Counted from the first letter of the stretch, positions 27,647 through 36,871 are shown. The stretch: 64,000 bases of DNA from K23-9 sp964460665 (GCA_964460665.1 CAYWSL010000008.1:1-64000), one strand, 5' to 3'. Made by a program: numbers and translations. The notes: generated by a model from the sequence alone, not told the origin.

Positions 27647-28159
27647 CTAGTTGGTTGCTGAGTCCGCGTTTTTCAGGAACCACCCGAACGCTTCTTGAAT
27701 GCGGTCAGATGTTCCCAGAGTATCGCCCAGGCCAGGCATTGCCATCGCGCAGAACAAGATCAAAACGAATCCGCCAAAAACAACGGCAGCGTTGTCGCTG
27801 GTCTGCTGGCCGGGGCGGCCAAACGAAAACCAACCCGCTTTTTTGATCGGTTCAGGCTTAGTGAGATCGGCGATCTTCTTCAGTCCCAGACGGTAGTAGC
27901 CGCCTTTCTGCTTCTCTGAGCGGACGATTTCTACTTCAACAGTCGTGCCGTCGAATTTCATTCGCATGACTTGCCCAGGCTTCAGTTTTCTTGCATGGCT
28001 TGATTTGATCATCACCCCGTAGCCAGTCACCGAGGTTTCCAACACGACGGCGCGGACTTTTTTCCGGCCGATCGAGATCATCGCAACCTTCTCTTCACCT
28101 TCAATCGCGCATCGGAAGAACCTACGAGAATCGGGGTCTTCTTGTTTGTAGGATTCCAT
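27647..28159 (-). CDS. PilZ-domain protein with C-terminal membrane helix
   Basis: About 170 residues. The N-terminal two thirds show a PilZ-like beta barrel (RRFFRCAIEG, RKVRAVVLETSVTGYGVMI, MRMKFDGTTVEVEIVR, YYRLGLKKI), a fold that often binds cyclic-di-GMP, although the strict RxxxR/DxSxxG motif is not complete here. A membrane helix follows (NAAVVFGGFVLILFCAMAM). The ATG at 28159 has GAGGA 9 nt upstream; the open frame to 28225 is weaker. It converges with apt. Ligand binding cannot be judged from sequence alone. Confidence 0.65.
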   Translation of the reverse strand: MESYKQEDPDSRRFFRCAIEGEEKVAMISIGRKKVRAVVLETSVTGYGVMIKSSHARKLKPGQVMRMKFDGTTVEVEIVRSEKQKGGYYRLGLKKIADLTKPEPIKKAGWFSFGRPGQQTSDNAAVVFGGFVLILFCAMAMPGLGDTLGTSDRIQEAFGWFLKNADSATN

Positions 28160-28527
28160 GTGTTGTTTCCTCACACTCTGCCCGTTGAGCGAGCCTTTTG
28201 TCGTTGTAACGTTTGGGAAGTACACGAAAACTTAGAAGCTCCGTTAAATGATGCGTCTGGAGACAGGTGCGAAATAGGAAAATCCCTCCCAGCAGCACTT
28301 GTCGCGTTCAGGATGCACCAGTCCTGCGGATTACGTGCACGCTGGCTCTTGCAAGCATTCGTCTATTGGCACTCTACGGGAACTTTGACGGCTGAACCGC
28401 TTAGACGGAATATTCCTGTTCTAAGGTGTCGATCAGCATCGATACAGCTACGTCATTCGTGCGGCGAGCTCCCGTTACGCCCGCGATGAATGCGGACACC
28501 AAGCCATGGGAAAATGATCTTATCCTG
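28160..28527. other. Intergenic region
   Basis: About 370 nt between the PilZ gene (minus) and the cytochrome gene (plus). The cytochrome frame is open back to 28426, but the N-terminus begins most sensibly at the ATG 28528, which starts a signal peptide. I see no RNA gene or repeat here; promoters for both flanking genes are expected but not resolvable. Confidence 0.45.
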
Positions 28528-30630
28528 ATGCGACCTTTTTGTACGACAGTCGTTCTTCTGTTGTCTGCTCTACCGTTCTGTAGTGAAGTGGTCGGGCAAT
28601 ATCCGCTTGGTGCGCCCGTTGTAAACCCAGCGACAAATCCGCATGCCTATCCGGCGCAGCTGAACCCGCACGCTTTTCCCGGTCATTACAACGGCCCCGG
28701 GACCAGAGACGGATCAGTGCCGCGTTTTCATATCGCGGCGAAGCCAGATGGCGACGATTTGCTCGGTGGCAAAGATCTACTAGGCGGCGATGACCTGCTA
28801 GGCGGCAAAGATCTGCTAGGTGGTGATGACTTGCTTGGCGGCGACAACCTACTGGGCGGCGACGATCTACTTGGTGGAGACAATTTGCTGGGCGGCGACT
28901 CCAAGAAGGCCGACGATCCGCTTAGTTCAATCGGGCCAGCTGCCGGAGACAAAGCGAAGAAGCCGCTGGCCAAGAAGAAGGATCCGCACGAAGACATCTG
29001 GACAGAGAATTGCTACCCGTCTGCAGAAACTTGTCGCAAGTGTCACCCGACGCAGTATAACCAGTGGCGCAGTAGTTCCCACGCGTATGCATCGATCTCG
29101 CCGATGTTCAATCGCTTTGAACAATCCATGCAGTTCTACACGAAAGGTACGGTGGGGCATTTCTGCCAGCGCTGCCATTCGCCGGTTGGTACTCAACTAA
29201 AGATTCCGCGTGCGTCCAGCATCTTGGATGCACCACCGGTTGTTCGCGAAGGCGTCACTTGCGTGGCTTGTCACCGTGTCAACGAACACTACTGGCGTGG
29301 AAGCAACGGTGACCGCCGTATCGAACCAGGTAACATCCATCAGCTAGTTCGTGGTGGATCCAACGGGGCACGTGTCGCGGCGGCCGTGGCGAATTCAAAG
29401 AAGCTAAAACTGAAACTATCCCCAAATGACAAGAGCCCTGGTCAACCGATGCACGCTGGTGCAGCGTTCTTCGAGCCTTTGACGAACAGCGACATGTGCG
29501 TCTCATGCCACCAAGTCGCGGTGCATCCTGGCATTTCGCTGGAAGTGGTTCACGCGCAGTATCGCGCCGGGCCAGCCGCGGCGCGGGGCGTGACTTGTCA
29601 GCAGTGCCACATGGGCGCCGTTCCGGGCAAGGCCGAGGGCTACGAACAGGCGCATATCGCCGAGATCAGTGGCAAGCCGTACGGTACACCACGCAAACAG
29701 TCTAACCACAATTTCTGGGGTCCCGGCTATTCGATCGCGCACCCTGGAGTGTTTCCGCACAACCCAGACGCCAAGAAGTTCACACCTCGCCAGTGGCTGA
29801 CGTTTGACTATCGCGCGGGCTGGGGCACGAAAGCCTTCGAAGCGAACGTACCGAAAGGCATGCACTTTCCCAAGCCGTGGGATACGACCGACGATCGTCG
29901 CGATGCAAGAAAAGTCATCGATGCAAACTTGGCCAAACTGCAAGAAAAACGCGCCGCTGGGATCATGACCTACCAAGCAGGCTTGCAGATCGGCAAACCG
30001 ATCTACTACGGCCAGCCTCGAGCAGGACGCGGTTTGAAAGTTGGATTCAAGGTTAGCAATGTAAGCGATGGTCACAATATGCCCACCGGATCACTGGGAG
30101 CTCAACCGCAGCTGTGGTTGAACGTCGCTTTGATCAACCCCGACGGGAAGCGTGTCTGGGAAAGCGGTTACTTGGACCGTAACGGTGACCTAGCCGATAT
30201 GCATTCAACCGAAGTCGCACTCGGTAGGATTCGCCGCGACAAAGATCTGTTCAACTTGCAAACCAAGTTCTTGATCAACAATGGTCTACGCGGCACCGAT
30301 CGCGAAGCCGCTTTGCCGCTGAACTTTAGTGTTGACCAATTGGTATTCCTGCGCCCGGGTGCTGTGCCAGTCAGCGTGCTGAATCACCCGCCGCTGATTC
30401 GCATGGAGGCGCATTCGATCGCGCCGCTGGACCATCGCATCGCCAAGTACCACATTCCATCGACAGCTTTCAGCAAGCCTGGACCCTACCGCCTGAGTGT
30501 TCGGATGCGAAGCCGTACCGAACCAATTTACTTCATGCGGCAGATTCAATCGACGCCCGACATGATTCGACGCATGAATGAAAACATGCTCGACCTTCGC
30601 CCCAGCAGTCATACGTTCCGGGTGAAGTAG
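28528..30630 (+). CDS. Pentaheme cytochrome c with hexapeptide repeat region
   Basis: About 700 residues, exported by a signal peptide (PFCTTVVLLLSALPFC). Five CxxCH haem sites appear in order: CRKCH, CQRCH, CVACH, CVSCH and CQQCH, in a cytochrome c554-like arrangement with several distal His. N-terminal to them is an eight-fold hexapeptide repeat, DLLGGD/K/N (28756-28899), and before that an Ala/Pro/His-rich segment. The C-terminal 250 residues contain no haem and look like a beta-rich sandwich (KVGFKVSNVSDGHNMPTGSL). The following beta-barrel gene starts 2 nt after its stop. The partners suggest electron transfer across the outer membrane, but substrate and direction are unknown. Confidence 0.85.
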   Translation: MRPFCTTVVLLLSALPFCSEVVGQYPLGAPVVNPATNPHAYPAQLNPHAFPGHYNGPGTRDGSVPRFHIAAKPDGDDLLGGKDLLGGDDLLGGKDLLGGDDLLGGDNLLGGDDLLGGDNLLGGDSKKADDPLSSIGPAAGDKAKKPLAKKKDPHEDIWTENCYPSAETCRKCHPTQYNQWRSSSHAYASISPMFNRFEQSMQFYTKGTVGHFCQRCHSPVGTQLKIPRASSILDAPPVVREGVTCVACHRVNEHYWRGSNGDRRIEPGNIHQLVRGGSNGARVAAAVANSKKLKLKLSPNDKSPGQPMHAGAAFFEPLTNSDMCVSCHQVAVHPGISLEVVHAQYRAGPAAARGVTCQQCHMGAVPGKAEGYEQAHIAEISGKPYGTPRKQSNHNFWGPGYSIAHPGVFPHNPDAKKFTPRQWLTFDYRAGWGTKAFEANVPKGMHFPKPWDTTDDRRDARKVIDANLAKLQEKRAAGIMTYQAGLQIGKPIYYGQPRAGRGLKVGFKVSNVSDGHNMPTGSLGAQPQLWLNVALINPDGKRVWESGYLDRNGDLADMHSTEVALGRIRRDKDLFNLQTKFLINNGLRGTDREAALPLNFSVDQLVFLRPGAVPVSVLNHPPLIRMEAHSIAPLDHRIAKYHIPSTAFSKPGPYRLSVRMRSRTEPIYFMRQIQSTPDMIRRMNENMLDLRPSSHTFRVK
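28756..28899 (+). repeat. 18-bp repeats coding DLLGG(D/K/N) hexapeptides in the cytochrome
   Basis: Eight consecutive 18-bp units encode six-residue repeats of the type Asp/Asn-Leu-Leu-Gly-Gly-Asp/Lys. Units vary at synonymous positions (for example GATTTGCTCGGTGGC against GATCTACTAGGCGGC), so this is not a recent assembly artefact but an old array kept at protein level. It lies between the exported N-terminus and the first haem motif and would form an acidic, glycine-rich linker that could bind Ca2+. Confidence 0.85.
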
Positions 30631-30632
30631 TC

Positions 30633-32762
30633 ATGGCATTGCGCGAAAACTGTATTCAAATCGAGATACGGCAGTTTACTGTCGTAGTTGCCCTTTGCAT
30701 CGCCGCGTGCATCGTTGGCTCGATGCCTTCGATGGTACTTGCCCAGCAACCGAATGTATTCAATCCCTATGTAGGACAACCGCCTCCGCATGACCTTCAG
30801 AATTCGGAAGCGATTGATGGTTGGATACCGCATGGCCCCATCATGCATTCAACGCCGACGATTCCCACGACCGAGTTTAGCAAGGAACGGTTTCATCGTA
30901 CGTTGTCAAAACTGCTTGCAGAATCGCTCAGCGAGGAAGAAAAACACGAAGCGGACCGCAAGGCAGCAATGAATGCAAGCGTCCTGAAAAATCGGGCCAA
31001 GCCGAAGCGATTGCCGATCCCGAAGTCAGCGATGAAGCCACGACCGATCGAGCTTGCCTTTCAAAAACAAAAAGCCCTGGACGCGACTGCCGGTCCTGCA
31101 GGTCCCGCTTCAGTTCCACGGACAACGTTTGATACAGCGACTTTTGATCAATCTTTACAGAAATCGTTGCGATCGCTGGTGAAGATCGCGGGACATCAGC
31201 AACCACACACACACAACCCCGGCGGTGCCTGTTTAAGCTTGCCGGTTCGCCAAGCCATACCCGATAGGGATTTTCGCATGGCTGGACACCCTGAGCCTTC
31301 ATCACAGAAAGAAAAGTCCAGCGAGTCATCTGCCCAGAAAGATAAGTCTCCGGCTAAGAAGAAGCCTGTCCCCTTCGATCAACCAAGCGGCCAAAGTCCA
31401 GGCTATTGTTACAACGACTTTTCACCAACCCCGATTCCCGGCGCAGCTGGTCACTTCGATGCGCAACGTGAGTCTTGGGTCTATGATGCAAAGTCGGACG
31501 TGCGCACTCAAAAACCGTTGGTCGAACTTGGTCGAGAATGGTACGGCAACGGCATCACTCCAAACGGCTTGAACTGGTTCGGCGACACGAATTTGGTCCG
31601 GCCAAAGTTCTACGTGTACGGTGACTATCGTGTTGGCATCATCGGAGGCCGCAATGCCAATGGCCGGACGGATAACGTGTCTAAGCGTCTGAACCTGGAT
31701 TTCGATTTTCAGTTGACCGACACCGATCGCTTCCACATGTTCATCAACCCGCTGGAAGAGAACGGCCGCAACACTCGAATCGAATTGGTCGATGGTGACC
31801 TGCAGTCTCGTTCGGAGACTAACCTGACGCCGGCAACGGGTTTCTACGAAGGTGACTTGGGCGTCTTGTTTGGGACTCTGCGGAATGAAACCTCACCGTT
31901 CGAGCTGCCGTTTACTGCTGGTTTGATCCCGCTGTTGTTCCAAAATGGTATCTGGATGGAAGACGCCGTCTCCGGAGCTGCCTTTGCCTTGCCCGCGCGG
32001 CACAGTCGCCTTCTGAACATCGCCAACATGGACATTACGTTCTTTGCAGGTTTCGATGACATCGATTCGCCCGCGTTTGAAAGCGATAGCGCGGCACAGG
32101 TTTACGGGACCGCGGCGTTCATTGAAGCCTACGATGGCTACATCGAAACTGGCTACGCGTTCTTGAACGAACGAAACAACGACGATTTGGACTATCACAA
32201 CCTGACGGTCAGCTTCACTCGCCGCTACTTCGATCGGCTTAGCAACAGTGTCCGCCTGATTATCAACACTGGCCAAGACGCTGCTGTCGGGGATCGAACT
32301 GCGGACGGCGGAATCTTGCTGGTGGAAAACAGTCTGATCACGTCAAGGCCATTGACTTGGGTGCCCTACGCAAACTTCTTCTTCGGATGGGATCGACCAC
32401 AGTCAGTCGCACGGGCGATAGGTTCTGGTGGATTGTTACGGAACACTGGTATCAATTTTCAGACCGACGGTGTGAACGGCTTTGCGTTCCTGGATGACAC
32501 GGGTGCCGATACGACTGGCTTTGCGCTAGGCGTCGACTTGATCGGAGATCAACTAGACCGTCAGTTGGTACTGGAGTTCGCGTACCAAACGCCGCACGCC
32601 AACAGCAACGCAAATGTCCCTGATGATCAGTTCGCATTGGGCGGCCGCTACCAAATCAATTTGGACCACGCCAGCTTGATTCGATTCGACACCATGTATG
32701 GCTGGCGTCGCGGTTTGGAAGACATCTATGGCACGCGGTTGGAGTACCGCTGGAAATTCTAA
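30633..32762 (+). CDS. Outer-membrane beta-barrel protein partnered with the cytochrome
   Basis: 709 residues with a signal peptide (VVVALCIAACIVGSMPSMVLA). The N-terminal 260 residues are disordered and contain a Lys/Ser/Glu-rich stretch (SSESSAQKDKSPAKKKP). From about 300 on there are alternating beta strands typical of an outer-membrane barrel, ending TRLEYRWKF with the C-terminal aromatic residue used as the barrel-assembly signal. The ATG begins 2 nt after the cytochrome stop, so the two are translationally coupled. A periplasmic multihaem cytochrome paired with a barrel is the layout of porin-cytochrome conduits, though this family differs from MtrB and could instead be a porin of unrelated function. 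Confidence 0.75.
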   Translation: MALRENCIQIEIRQFTVVVALCIAACIVGSMPSMVLAQQPNVFNPYVGQPPPHDLQNSEAIDGWIPHGPIMHSTPTIPTTEFSKERFHRTLSKLLAESLSEEEKHEADRKAAMNASVLKNRAKPKRLPIPKSAMKPRPIELAFQKQKALDATAGPAGPASVPRTTFDTATFDQSLQKSLRSLVKIAGHQQPHTHNPGGACLSLPVRQAIPDRDFRMAGHPEPSSQKEKSSESSAQKDKSPAKKKPVPFDQPSGQSPGYCYNDFSPTPIPGAAGHFDAQRESWVYDAKSDVRTQKPLVELGREWYGNGITPNGLNWFGDTNLVRPKFYVYGDYRVGIIGGRNANGRTDNVSKRLNLDFDFQLTDTDRFHMFINPLEENGRNTRIELVDGDLQSRSETNLTPATGFYEGDLGVLFGTLRNETSPFELPFTAGLIPLLFQNGIWMEDAVSGAAFALPARHSRLLNIANMDITFFAGFDDIDSPAFESDSAAQVYGTAAFIEAYDGYIETGYAFLNERNNDDLDYHNLTVSFTRRYFDRLSNSVRLIINTGQDAAVGDRTADGGILLVENSLITSRPLTWVPYANFFFGWDRPQSVARAIGSGGLLRNTGINFQTDGVNGFAFLDDTGADTTGFALGVDLIGDQLDRQLVLEFAYQTPHANSNANVPDDQFALGGRYQINLDHASLIRFDTMYGWRRGLEDIYGTRLEYRWKF

Positions 32763-32779
32763 GCAGCGTAGTTCCCACC

Positions 32780-32870
32780 GCTTGGAAGCATCAAGGCGCT
32801 GGCCGTCGGTCGATTTGATTGACAGTCCTGAACAAAAAGGCCGCCGACCGGCGCCTTGATGCTTCCAAGC
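32780..32870. repeat. Perfect 20-bp inverted repeat, hairpin-forming
   Basis: GCTTGGAAGCATCAAGGCGC at 32780-32799 is repeated as its exact reverse complement at 32851-32870, around a 51-nt middle that itself contains GC-rich partly complementary segments. A perfect 20-bp arm is well beyond chance. It lies just after the outer-membrane barrel gene stop, so it could act as a terminator-like hairpin or mark a small non-autonomous element. No T tract follows on either strand, which argues against a classical intrinsic terminator. No second copy was seen in this window. Confidence 0.8.
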
Positions 32871-33148
32871 TCTGGCCAGCGGTCACAGTCGCGGAAATCT
32901 TTGGTGACCCGAAACGTCAGAGCGTCAGCGAGGGACATTTCTGTACTGACCGCAGTCTCACGCTCGCGCTTTGGGTTACCGAGTGTTGTTGTGCGAAAGA
33001 TTGGGGCGTTCACGGCAAAGTGCCGGAAGTCCCTCGGTTTGAAACACTGATTGATGTGGGTTTCGAAAGCAGACGCCCCACTTCGGGCCCTGATTTGATC
33101 TATCATGTCAGACTCGTTGCCCGCCTTGTTTCCCTCGAAGAGAATTTC
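32871..33148. repeat. Intergenic region with REP-like imperfect inverted repeat
   Basis: Between the 20-bp hairpin and the ThuA gene there is an imperfect dyad at 32907-32977: ACCCGAAACGTCAGAGCG with the block AGCGTCAGCGAGGGAC, then a right arm ending CGCTCGCGCTTTGGGTT. I recall similar AGCGTCAGCGAGGGA-type blocks from other Rhodopirellula intergenic regions; no search was run. No credible gene lies here, although the ThuA frame is open back to 32819. Confidence 0.4.
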
Positions 33149-33964
33149 ATGTCACGGTTTTGTTTGCGTCGTTCGTTTGGCCTGTTTGCTTTTGCTTTAT
33201 TGGTCCCTGTGCTTTCGTGCGTGTCACCGGGCATTGCGTGGGCTGACAAACCTGCTGATAAACCTGCCGATTCAGCTGACTCGGTCAATGTGTTGTTGAT
33301 CACAAGCGGCTGCTGCCACGACTACGATTTCCAAACCAAGATGATGCAGTTGGCTTTCGAGCAGCGTGGGGTCAAGGCGGCCTGGACGGTCGTGAATGAC
33401 GGCGGCAAAGGCACATCGGCTGAAATTGACTTCTACAACAGCGCCGACTGGGCCAAGGGCTTCGACGTTGTGATTCACAATGAGTGTTTCGCCAAGACAA
33501 CCAACCCCGAGTACATTCGGAAAATCACGAGGCCGCATTTTGACGGAACCAACGGTGTCGTCATTCACTGCGCGATGCACACTTATCGCGACGCGACGAT
33601 CGATGACTGGCGCAAGTTTTTGGGCGTGACTAGCCGCCGACACGAACACCAAAGCAACTACACGGTGAAAGTCACTGCGAAAGATCACCCCGTCATGGCC
33701 GGTTACCCCGACGGACACAAGACCGCGAAGGACGAACTGTACGTGATCGAAAAGACGTGGCCTAACACGACGGTCTTGGCGACATCAAAAAGCGAGAAGA
33801 CGGACAAGGAGCATCCTGTGTTTTGGACGAACACGTATGGCAAAGCACGTGTGTTCGGCACCACCTACGGTCACTCGAACGAAACCTTCGAAGACAAAGC
33901 ATTCCTAGACGCGCTGACCAACGGCACGCTTTGGGCGGCTGGAAAGCTGAAGGTCGCGAAGTAG
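33149..33964 (+). CDS. ThuA-like trehalose-utilisation-family exported protein
   Basis: 271 residues: signal peptide (GLFAFALLVPVLSC, cleaved near AWA-DKP), then a ThuA-domain fold related to class I glutamine amidotransferases. The family markers are VLLITSGCCHDYD, WAKGFDVVIHNECF, GVVIHCAMHTYR, DHPVMAGYPDG and ARVFGTTYGHSNET. Planctomycetes encode many such exported ThuA proteins near sugar-related genes; their activity is not settled. The ATG at 33149 is chosen because GAAGAGA lies just upstream; the frame extends far upstream without a plausible start. It is convergent with metF. Confidence 0.85.
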   Translation: MSRFCLRRSFGLFAFALLVPVLSCVSPGIAWADKPADKPADSADSVNVLLITSGCCHDYDFQTKMMQLAFEQRGVKAAWTVVNDGGKGTSAEIDFYNSADWAKGFDVVIHNECFAKTTNPEYIRKITRPHFDGTNGVVIHCAMHTYRDATIDDWRKFLGVTSRRHEHQSNYTVKVTAKDHPVMAGYPDGHKTAKDELYVIEKTWPNTTVLATSKSEKTDKEHPVFWTNTYGKARVFGTTYGHSNETFEDKAFLDALTNGTLWAAGKLKVAK

Positions 33965-33998
33965 GAATCGTTGTCGGCGTGGCATCTTTTTGAAAGCT

Positions 33999-34877
33999 CT
34001 AGGCGTCAGCGCCCAGCGGTAATCCTTGAATCAGTTGCTCCGCCGCATCGCTTTTGTTCAGCACGTAGTAGTGGATCCCTGGGACATCGTTTTCCAGCAG
34101 GTCGATCGATTGCTTGCGTGCGTGGTCAACGCCGATTTGGAATTGATCACCAGCGTCGTCGGATTTCGTCATCGCCGCTTCCATATCGGCGGGGATTCTG
34201 GCTTTGCACATTTTCGCGATTCGCTGTGCTTGGGCAAAGTTCGTAACGGGCAAAATGCCCGGCACCATCGGAATGGTAATTCCAGCAGCTACACACTGAT
34301 CACGGAAACGATAGAAGTCGTCGTTGTCGTAGAACAATTGAGTGATCAGGATGTCGGCACCGGAATCGACTTTTCGCTTTAAATTGTCCAAGTCCGTTTG
34401 GGCGTCGGGCGCTTCTTGGTGGACTTCCGGATACGCGGCCACCGCGATTCCAAAATCGTTGGCAAAGTTGCCGCGGATCAGATCGACCAGTTCGTTTGCG
34501 TATCGCAGGCCGCCATCGACGGCTTCAAACTGATCGCTTCCCTTGGGCGGGTCACCACGCAGCGCGACGATGTAGTCAACGCCTTCTGACTTGGCTTCCC
34601 TTAAGTAGTCACAAAGTTGTTCGGCAGTCAGGCCAACGCAGGTCAGGTGCGACGCGACTGGTAGGTTCGTGATCTCGCGGACTTTCCGCAGCACGTTCAG
34701 TGTTGTGCCTTGGGTCGAACCGCCAGCGCCATAGGTGCACGTAAAGTAGCTGGGCTTGAACTCCATCAGCTTCTTGACGTTTGCGCACAGCGTTTCCAAG
34801 CCTTTCTCGGTTTTAGGCGGAAACAGCTCGAACGAAATCGCACATTTCGATCCGGTGTAGTGTTCTGCGAGATTCAT
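33999..34877 (-). CDS. metF: Methylenetetrahydrofolate reductase
   Basis: A 292-residue flavin-dependent reductase making 5-methyl-THF for methionine synthesis. It shows the family's SFELFPPKTEKGLETL start, TYGAGGSTQGTTL, HLTCVGLTAEQL, YIVALRGDPPKG, AAYPEVHQEAPD, ADILITQLFYDNDDF and MVPGILPVTNFAQ. Length is normal. It lies alone on the minus strand between ThuA and the nuclease gene. Starts with ATG; no strong ribosome binding site. Confidence 0.96.
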   Translation of the reverse strand: MNLAEHYTGSKCAISFELFPPKTEKGLETLCANVKKLMEFKPSYFTCTYGAGGSTQGTTLNVLRKVREITNLPVASHLTCVGLTAEQLCDYLREAKSEGVDYIVALRGDPPKGSDQFEAVDGGLRYANELVDLIRGNFANDFGIAVAAYPEVHQEAPDAQTDLDNLKRKVDSGADILITQLFYDNDDFYRFRDQCVAAGITIPMVPGILPVTNFAQAQRIAKMCKARIPADMEAAMTKSDDAGDQFQIGVDHARKQSIDLLENDVPGIHYYVLNKSDAAEQLIQGLPLGADA

Positions 34878-35176
34878 CAGTGACTTTCAATTCTTCAGGC
34901 GTCGATTGGCTATCTGCCGGGCACCCATTCGTGGGCAAACCGTACAAGCGACTGTCGCCTTATTGTAGTCGGCTCAACGGATTGTCGAATCATTGACCCG
35001 ATGACAGCAAGAGTGATTCACATTGACTGTGACGTTTTGGGGGACTGGGCCCCATTACGAACGAGGCTTAGGTCAGGATTGATGGATTGGACTTGCCAGA
35101 AACACTCTGTTTCACGTAGTTCGGGTCATTGAAGACGCTGACAACCGATTGACGCGATTTGGCAAGGAGGCCGAAC
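34878..35176. other. Intergenic region
   Basis: About 300 nt between divergent metF and the nuclease-family gene. I see no RNA gene, repeat or promoter that can be supported; the AAGGAGG of the downstream gene lies at its right end. Confidence 0.45.
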
Positions 35177-36310
35177 GTGGGCATTTTTTCTGCGCGACGT
35201 CGCAAGACAACATCCTTCGCTGCTCGAGTACCCATTTTGCGGTGGCTTGGGCCGGGCATCACATTTGCTGGTGTTTGCTTTTGCGCGTTCTACTTGTTCA
35301 GTGGCAGTTTTCGGTTCAAAGCGTTCGACGACTACCAGGGCGGATCAACCGTCGTTGGTGCCCCTGTTGTCTTGGATGGGCAGCGACCACAGGGGCTGAT
35401 TCGTGTTGCCACGTTCAACATCAAGACGTTCGGCGAAAAGAAGTCGCAAACGCGCATGGTTGAACCTGAGAACGTGGACGTGATGGGTACGATCGCGCAG
35501 ATTATCAGCCAATTTGACTTGGTAGCGATCCAGGAAGTTCGCGGTAAAGACGGTATGGCGATCCGCCGACTAATTGACTTGCTGAATGAATCAGGCGGCC
35601 ACTACACCGCGACGCTAAGCGAGCCAATCGGGGACATTCACTACACCGAATCGTATGCGTTCGTTTGGAATCAGAATAGCATTCGATTGATTCAAAATAG
35701 CGCCTACGTTGTTCACGACGACAACCAGCGAATGTACCGCGAGCCAATGGTGGCTTCATTTGAAACACGCGTTGACGCGGACACTCAGCAACGGCCTTTC
35801 CGGTTCACCGTCATTAACGTGCACACCGACCCCGATGTGGTTTCGCCACAGGACGTCGCAAACGAGATCAACGTACTGGACGACGTGTTCCAGCGTGTGC
35901 GTCAGTATGAATACGATACAGCGGGCGAAGAAGATTTTCTGTTGGTCGGCGATTTGAATGTCGGTGCGAACAATCTGCAGCAGTTGGCATTGATTCCCAA
36001 TCTGATTAGCGTCGCGGGTGAACTGCCCACCAACACACGACGCACAGCAACGTACGATCACATCTTGTTGGACTCCAGTACGACCAGAGAGTTCACAGGC
36101 AAACGCGGCGTGATCGACTTTCAAGCTCACATGGGCATGACCCAAGAGCAAGCGTTATTGATCAGTGACCACATGCCAGTGTGGGCCGAGTTCAGTGCGT
36201 ACGAAGCCCCCTACATCGCCCCCTGTCGCAGCACAATCTACACGAGTCATTCGCTAGTTTGCGTAGCGGAGCGTGGTGCGTTATCGGCACGGTCTGGGCC
36301 TTCCCGGTGA
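35177..36310 (+). CDS. Endonuclease/exonuclease/phosphatase-family protein, membrane anchored
   Basis: About 377 residues. The GTG at 35177 is used because AAGGAGG lies 6 nt upstream; a TTG at 35159 has no site. After a basic N-terminus a membrane helix (GITFAGVCFCAFYLFSGSF) anchors the protein. The domain follows with IRVATFNIKTFGE (catalytic Asn strand), LVAIQEVRGKDG (metal Glu), VINVHTDPDV, FLLVGDLNVGANN and LLISDHMPVWAEF, all characteristic of the DNase I-like fold. It could be a nuclease or a phosphodiesterase/lipid phosphatase. The C-terminal 30 residues look unstructured. Confidence 0.8.
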   Translation: MGIFSARRRKTTSFAARVPILRWLGPGITFAGVCFCAFYLFSGSFRFKAFDDYQGGSTVVGAPVVLDGQRPQGLIRVATFNIKTFGEKKSQTRMVEPENVDVMGTIAQIISQFDLVAIQEVRGKDGMAIRRLIDLLNESGGHYTATLSEPIGDIHYTESYAFVWNQNSIRLIQNSAYVVHDDNQRMYREPMVASFETRVDADTQQRPFRFTVINVHTDPDVVSPQDVANEINVLDDVFQRVRQYEYDTAGEEDFLLVGDLNVGANNLQQLALIPNLISVAGELPTNTRRTATYDHILLDSSTTREFTGKRGVIDFQAHMGMTQEQALLISDHMPVWAEFSAYEAPYIAPCRSTIYTSHSLVCVAERGALSARSGPSR

Positions 36311-36421
36311 ATCTGATTGACGAAAGTCGAAGCCCAAAGGATGATAAGAGCAGCCGGTCGCATCGCAATCGGCCTTATCTAGAGCGCCGTGATAGGCGAA
36401 CCAGCCACATGAGTTTTTTGG

Positions 36422-36871
36422 ATGCCGTTCAGTAAGTACCTGGAACCGTTTCGCGACCACCAGCCACTTGACCAACGGATCCTGCACGTCCTGAATGCAT
36501 TGCCTGAAGACATCCAGCAAGACTTCCTTTGCGATGATCGATTTCAGGTTGTGTTGGACAACTATCAGCGTGGTAAAGGCTGGAGCCTGATCATGGACCT
36601 GCCGAGCGCCGATGGGCAGGCGAGTCGTTGTGTGGTTCTGAAGCCGAAGCTCGCGACGTGCAGTGAAGCTTTCGCTTGGTACGTGATCGCGCACGAATTC
36701 GCACATGCGTTTTTACGAAACGGCGGTTGGGGCGAAATCAAAGACCGCGAAGAGGCGGCTGATGCTCTGGCAGCCCACTGGGGATTTAGCCGACCGAGTC
36801 ATCTGGCCAATTGGTTTGGCGGTGGTATGCGTGGTGGTGGAATGCGTGGTGGTGGAATGCGTAGCAGCTAG
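36422..36871 (+). CDS. Small zinc-metalloprotease-like protein with Gly-Met-Arg repeat tail
   Basis: 149 residues. The zinc-binding helix reads VIAHEFAHAFLR (HExxH), followed by a downstream acidic helix (IKDREEAADALAAHWGF) whose Glu could supply the third ligand, as in gluzincin-like families. The C-terminus is a short repeat, GGGMRGGGMRGGGMRSS, from three 15-bp DNA units. The start is an ATG with weak GAG upstream. It overlaps by 4 nt tail to tail with an ECF sigma gene, an unusual arrangement that may reflect linked regulation. Substrate unknown; a role in processing a regulatory protein is only a guess. Confidence 0.65.
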   Translation: MPFSKYLEPFRDHQPLDQRILHVLNALPEDIQQDFLCDDRFQVVLDNYQRGKGWSLIMDLPSADGQASRCVVLKPKLATCSEAFAWYVIAHEFAHAFLRNGGWGEIKDREEAADALAAHWGFSRPSHLANWFGGGMRGGGMRGGGMRSS

